Source: Phoronis ovalis (taxonomy: Eukaryota > Phoronida > Phoronidae). Taken from it: a DNA stretch of 10,710 nucleotides. A program made the translations under genes and the position numbers. The notes under the pieces are model-generated. The model ran no database searches and had not been told where the DNA came from. It worked only from the letters and a program-made list of their open reading frames with translations. Each line of letters starts with the position of its first letter. Within the stretch, counting starts at the first letter, position 1. This document shows, in pieces, positions 8,183-10,710 of the stretch. Location: positions 1 through 10,710 of the forward strand of contig JAOXYB010060835.1 in the NCBI GenBank assembly GCA_028565635.1. Direction: 5' to 3'.

Positions 8183-8690
8183 TTGTGTGTGGTGTGGTGT
8201 GGTGTGGTGTGGTGTGGTGTGGTGTGGTGTGGTGTGGTGTGGTGTGGTGTGGTGTGGTGCGGTGTGGTGTGTGTGCGTGTGTGTGTGCGTGCGTGGTGTG
8301 TGCGTGGTGTGTGTGTGGTGTGTGTGTGGTGTGTGAGCATGATGTGTGCATGGTGTGTGGTGTGGTGTGTGCGAGTGGTGTGTGCGGGTGGGTGCGGTGT
8401 GTGTGGTGTATGGTGTGTTTGTAGATATATAGAAATGTCAAATAAAATAACAAAAATGATGTGTGCATGGTGTGTGTGTGTGTGGTGTGTGTTGTGTGGT
8501 GTGAGTGGTGTGTGTGTGTGTGTGTGTGCGTGTGTGTGGTGTGGTGTGTGTGGTTGGTGTGGTGTGTGTGGGTGTTGTGTGGTGTGTGTGGTGTGTGTGT
8601 GGTGTGTGAGCATGATGTGTGCATTGTGTGTGTGGGTGTGTGTGGTGTGTGTGGTATGTGGTGTGTGGTGTGTGGTGTGTGTGTGTATGT
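8183..8690. repeat. G/T-rich satellite: (GGTGT)16 then GT-rich blocks
   Basis: Positions 8191-8270 are 16 consecutive GGTGT pentamers, one changed to GGTGC. The rest is irregular GT/GGTGT DNA in two blocks (to about 8420, and 8458-8688). A 35-bp AT-rich segment at 8421-8455 separates them, and its near-identical partner at 8689-8723 is the 3' tail of the adjacent PLE. The strings ATGATGTGTGCAT (near 8340, 8456 and 8612) show further local duplication; the offset between blocks is about 270 bp. Long open frames on both strands here (Cys/Val/Trp-rich on plus, His/Thr-rich on minus) are repeat artefacts, not genes. Confidence 0.95.
8421..8455 (-). mobile_element. 35-bp second copy of the PLE 3' tail inside the GT array
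   Basis: The segment starting GTAGATATATAGAAATGTCA matches 8689-8723 at 34 of 35 positions (A/G at one site). At its left edge both copies join G/T-rich DNA at the same point. At its right edge this copy stops abruptly and GT repeat resumes, whereas the other copy continues into the element. It is either a very short 5'-truncated insertion or part of a roughly 270-bp tandem duplication of tail plus array. Confidence 0.6.
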
Positions 8691-8765
8691 AGATATATAG
8701 GAATGTCAAATAAAATAACAAAACTTGCTGTTTTTGACTTTCACAACAATAATATATTTTACAAC

Positions 8766-8792
8766 GTTTCGACAAACCACTGTTTTGAACAG
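8766..8792 (-). ncRNA. Degenerate hammerhead-ribozyme-like motif in the PLE 3' region
   Basis: The minus strand reads CTGTTCA (8792-8786), a short potential stem (CAAA/TTTG), then GAAAC (8770-8766) followed by GTTG. Known PLE hammerheads have CUGAUGA, stem II, GAAAC and a GUUG-like flank in the same order and place, downstream of the GIY-YIG ORF. Here the CUGAUGA box differs at two positions, including the conserved GA, so self-cleavage is doubtful. I call it a relic. Confidence 0.4.
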
Positions 8793-8871
8793 GTAAATGC
8801 AAGTGAAAGACATATACACAACACTGTACATAATGGGTCAACTTTGTATAATTATGATACCTTAACAATGC

Positions 8872-9352
8872 TTAATCACTTTTGCCTACTTTACACCATA
8901 CCTCTCTTTTATTAATACCCTGTGGTTGAAATGTTCTTAATGCATTGATCCATAAAAGTTCTCTTTTCTCCAGGGTCTCTTTGTTAATCTTATGTACTTT
9001 CTCAATGACTTGTAACTGCATGTGTTTGTATTCACACTTGTCTGATCCAAAATGTTTACCGAGAGGTTCTTCGTTTTTGTAACCTCTGCCCTATGGCCAA
9101 TATGATGTTTTTTCATGGAATTTCCTTTTTCCCCTACATATTGCTTTCTGCAGTTTGTACACCTAATTAAATAGACAACATTTTCAGTTTCACATATATT
9201 ATTTGACTTAATTTTATAAAATTTACCAGTAATTTCTCTTTTGAAACTATCGCTTTCCTTCATAGCTGCACACGTTACACATCTTGTTTTGTGAATCTTC
9301 CAATTACCATTTTTATTTATTTCTTTATTTTCCATCAAGCTATTGTTACCAA
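8872..9352 (-). pseudogene. PLE GIY-YIG endonuclease domain, one frameshift
   Basis: This part nicks target DNA for reverse transcription in EN-positive PLEs. Visible in order are a CVTC knuckle (TRCVTC), a linker (SDSFKREITGKFYKI), the GIY-equivalent VVYLIRCTNC, and the YIG-equivalent QYVGE. Then comes NSMKKHHIGHR, where the usual conserved Arg of the LRxR stretch appears as His. After the break at T5 (9074-9078) the reading continues in another frame with EEPLGKHFGSDKC, VIEKVHKI and KRELLWINALRT, then a PQGIN ending and a TAA at 8872-8874. The Glu of RELLWI is the conserved late acidic residue. Restoring continuity needs only one extra base in the homopolymer. The His substitution, if real, argues against activity. 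Confidence 0.85.
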
Positions 9353-9602
9353 TTTTAAATTAGTAGGCTGTCTAAAAACTACTTTGAGTCCCCCGGTACC
9401 TGCTGTTTTAAAATAGATGAAAGACATAGGATTGGCATATTTGAATTGATAATTGCTTGTAAATTAGGTAAATAAGGGTTTTTTATTACTACTAAAGGAG
9501 CTATGATTTTTTTCTTTTTGCTTGTTTTCTGTGTACTTCTACTAGGATTCAAAAGGTCCTGCCTAGGTATATCATTGGCCTTCCAAATCTGTTCCTTAAC
9601 AT
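9353..9602 (-). pseudogene. PLE linker between RT thumb and endonuclease
   Basis: In the frame after the T7 break the minus strand gives KEQIWKANDIPRQDLLNPSR, a Lys-rich stretch, then IIAPLVVIKNPYLPNLQAII and MPILCLSSILKQ, matching the conserved PLE post-RT block (APLVxTxNPxLPxL...). After C5 (9390-9394) the frame shifts and gives LKVVFRQPTNLK, the conserved FRxPxNLK motif. Another one-base step at T4 (9353-9356) leads into the endonuclease segment. Preservation of these blocks between breaks shows recent or selected coding sequence. Confidence 0.8.
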
Positions 9603-10155
9603 TTTTTTGGGATAACCACGACTTACAAATTTGTTTTCAAGACTTTTTAGATGTTGTTCTGCGCGATTACTTTCTGAGCATATTGACTTAATATGTAAAG
9701 CTTGACTACAAGGAATGTTATCTTTAACATGAGAAGGGTGATACGAATCGTACCTTAGATACACCTGACTATCAGTAGGTTTCATATACAGATCTGCTTG
9801 TATTTTGTTATCCTTGAAATACAAATATGTATCTAGAAAACTTAACCCTACCTCTCTAAATTCATGTGTGAATGCTAACACTCCTGGGTAAAGACCATTG
9901 ATAAAATTCATGAATATTAGAAAAACATGGTATCCTTTGTTCCACATTAACCCCCATATGTCATCTATATACCTATCCCACTCAATCGGGAAAATGTCCT
10001 ACTCTCGTTCTATTCTTTTTTCTACTACCCCCATACCCAAGCTCACAAAACCTGGTGACATTTTCGGGCCTATATTGAAGTACCATGTATTTGGAGAAAA
10101 TGTTTGGTATTGAATTCGAAATTATTACATTCGAGACCAATTATATGAAGTATGT
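9603..10155 (-). pseudogene. PLE reverse transcriptase core with YIDD, one stop, one frameshift
   Basis: The segment from about 10155 to 10073 reads GHFNILHIIGLECNNFEFN, then TKHFLQIHGTSI, the conserved FEFN...FLQxxGTxxG region. A TATAT duplication (10071-10075) shifts the frame. The next frame reads GPKMSPGFVSLGMGVVEKRI, a TAG at 9999-10001, then PIEWDRYIDD, with the catalytic YIDD at 9960-9971, followed by IWG. The thumb follows with LSFLDTYL, LYMKPTDSQVYLRYDSYHPS, an IKSICS block and SRGYPKK, ending at the T7 break. The first catalytic Asp (motif A) is not found, so the RT is incomplete. The stop and frame breaks make translation impossible as assembled. Confidence 0.9.
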
Positions 10156-10538
10156 TAAAATGTCCTTGAGGTTTTCCATATTTTTCATATTTTGCCTTGG
10201 GCATGTTGCATTGTTTACACTGAAAAATCTCTCTACTTGACATTTTCAAGTGTTGACAAGTATGAAATAAACAGCCACCTCACTTGGCTTGAATTCAATA
10301 TCAAATACAAAGTAATCTTTGATATGCAGTATTTTTCTTACAACTTCCAAATATTTCCACAAAAAAGTGGCTTGCAAGATTTCCTCAATTTTTTATTGAA
10401 CCTCCAATTAACTTTTGTCAAATAAAATCTGATTAGTTCAAATAGAGGAAGTCTAAAAAACAAACCAATCATAGGTCTGGATACAAATAGTACTGATGGT
10501 ATAATCCATGATGAAAAATATAAAGCTGTTCTCACGGG
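10156..10538 (-). other. Unassigned coding-like fragments 5' of the PLE
   Basis: The minus strand has an open stretch ending at about 10252 that reads EEILQATFLWKYLEVVRKIL and later FVFDIEFKPSEVAVYF. A second frame directly downstream reads MSSREIFQCKQCNMPKAKY (a C-x2-C pair) and runs without a stop into the recognised RT segment. Upstream is another frame, LFVSRPMIGLFFRLPLFELI. None matches a PLE motif I know. They may be a diverged N-terminal part of the element, a different gene fragment captured at the 5' truncation, or chance frames in AT-rich DNA. Confidence 0.25.
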
Positions 10539-10652
10539 CAATCGCGATTAAAATATTAGCTAGATAAAAAATTTAGCAAAACTTTAATCGCAATTGTGAC
10601 CGTTCGCACGATAAACATTCTATCGCGATTAATATTCAATCGCGATTGAAAA
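10539..10652. repeat. Cluster of ATCGCGAT palindromes with a 14-bp inverted repeat
   Basis: ATCGCGAT occurs at 10541-10548, 10622-10629 and 10639-10646, and a one-base variant (ATCGCAAT) lies near 10587. CAATCGCGATTAAA (10539-10552) and TTTAATCGCAATTG (10583-10596) are an inverted pair with one mismatch and a 30-bp spacer. CG-rich octamers are unexpected in this AT-rich setting. The cluster may be a small inverted-repeat transposon end, a binding-site cluster or the start of a repeat beyond the window. Confidence 0.6.
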
Positions 10653-10710
10653 TTCTTCCCAGCTGACCTACATGTTGTTTTTGTGCTGCTTTTTTTGGCG
10701 ACGGTTCTGG

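Larger units (their letters stand above)
8689..10155 (-). mobile_element. Penelope-like retroelement, 5'-incomplete and frameshifted
   Basis: Reading the minus strand from 10155 to 8872 gives, in order, the RT core, a linker and a GIY-YIG endonuclease, the order unique to EN-positive Penelope-like elements; a 3' untranslated tail then extends to 8689. Roughly 430 codons remain against a typical 700 or more. RT catalytic motif A and everything N-terminal to it are not recognisable, so the copy is 5'-truncated or rearranged near 10155-10250. The coding path breaks at a TATAT insertion (10071-10075), a TAG (9999-10001), T7 (9602-9608), C5 (9390-9394), T4 (9353-9356) and T5 (9074-9078). The motifs suggest a Neptune/Penelope-type element, but subfamily is not resolvable by eye. 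Confidence 0.9.

Noticed and set aside
8191-8690. CRISPR-like repeat/spacer array
   Set aside because: There are no unique spacers. It is a simple-sequence satellite in eukaryotic context.
8071-8868. Long open frames on both strands (up to 265 codons; His/Thr-rich on minus, Cys/Val/Trp-rich on plus)
   Set aside because: They are translations of the GT/GGTGT satellite, open in several frames at once, with no domain or splice support.
9335-9337. In-frame TGA after the FRQPTNLK motif as an extra PLE stop
   Set aside because: It lies beyond the T4 frame step at 9353-9356. In the frame that continues into the endonuclease the same bases are read without a stop.
9503-9691. Plus-strand frames of 62-77 codons between 9503 and 10425
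   Set aside because: They lie opposite the PLE or in AT-rich DNA and show no recognisable domain, whereas the minus strand carries clear RT and GIY-YIG motifs.

Overview
This window looks like nuclear DNA of an invertebrate animal. It is AT-rich and mostly non-coding. It has spliced exons with GT/AG borders, AATAAA signals, micro- and minisatellites, and a decayed Penelope-like retroelement (PLE) carrying a GIY-YIG endonuclease. There is no bacterial-style gene packing and no ribosome-binding-site pattern. A mollusc or other lophotrochozoan is a guess from overall texture, not a demonstrated assignment.

Layout. (1) 170-1750: diverged tandem array of a roughly 300-bp non-coding unit, six copies counted by a recurrent ATGGCC...GGCCAT hairpin. 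(2) 1760-2045: decayed minisatellite with a period near 33 bp, built around CCTAAAAATGGG. (3) 2046-5472: 3.4 kb of AT-rich sequence without a supportable gene. (4) 5473-7565: a two-exon plus-strand gene of unrecognised function (exons 5473-5742 and 7261-7460, phase-1 junction, AATAAA at 7560). Its intron holds a GC-richer, antisense candidate first exon (ATG at 6203, donor after 6075) and a minisatellite of about 21 bp. (5) 7566-8180: intergenic, with a 59-bp perfect alternating purine-pyrimidine tract. (6) 8183-8690: G/T-rich satellite, 16 GGTGT pentamers then GT-rich DNA, interrupted by a 35-bp copy of the PLE 3' tail. (7) 8689 to about 10155, minus strand: the PLE, with RT core (YIDD), linker, GIY-YIG domain, stop codon and a hammerhead-like 3' motif. 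It is broken by several frameshifts and one stop. (8) 10156-10710: unassigned coding-like fragments, then a cluster of the palindrome ATCGCGAT.

The best-supported biology is the PLE and its junction with the G/T-rich array. On the plus strand the G/T-rich DNA runs directly into the complement of the element's 3' end, the arrangement expected if a G/T-rich 3' end primed reverse transcription. A second, 35-bp copy of the same tail in the same array fits an extremely 5'-truncated insertion. Four of the five PLE frameshifts can each be explained by one missing base in a homopolymer run, so assembly error must be excluded before calling the element old.
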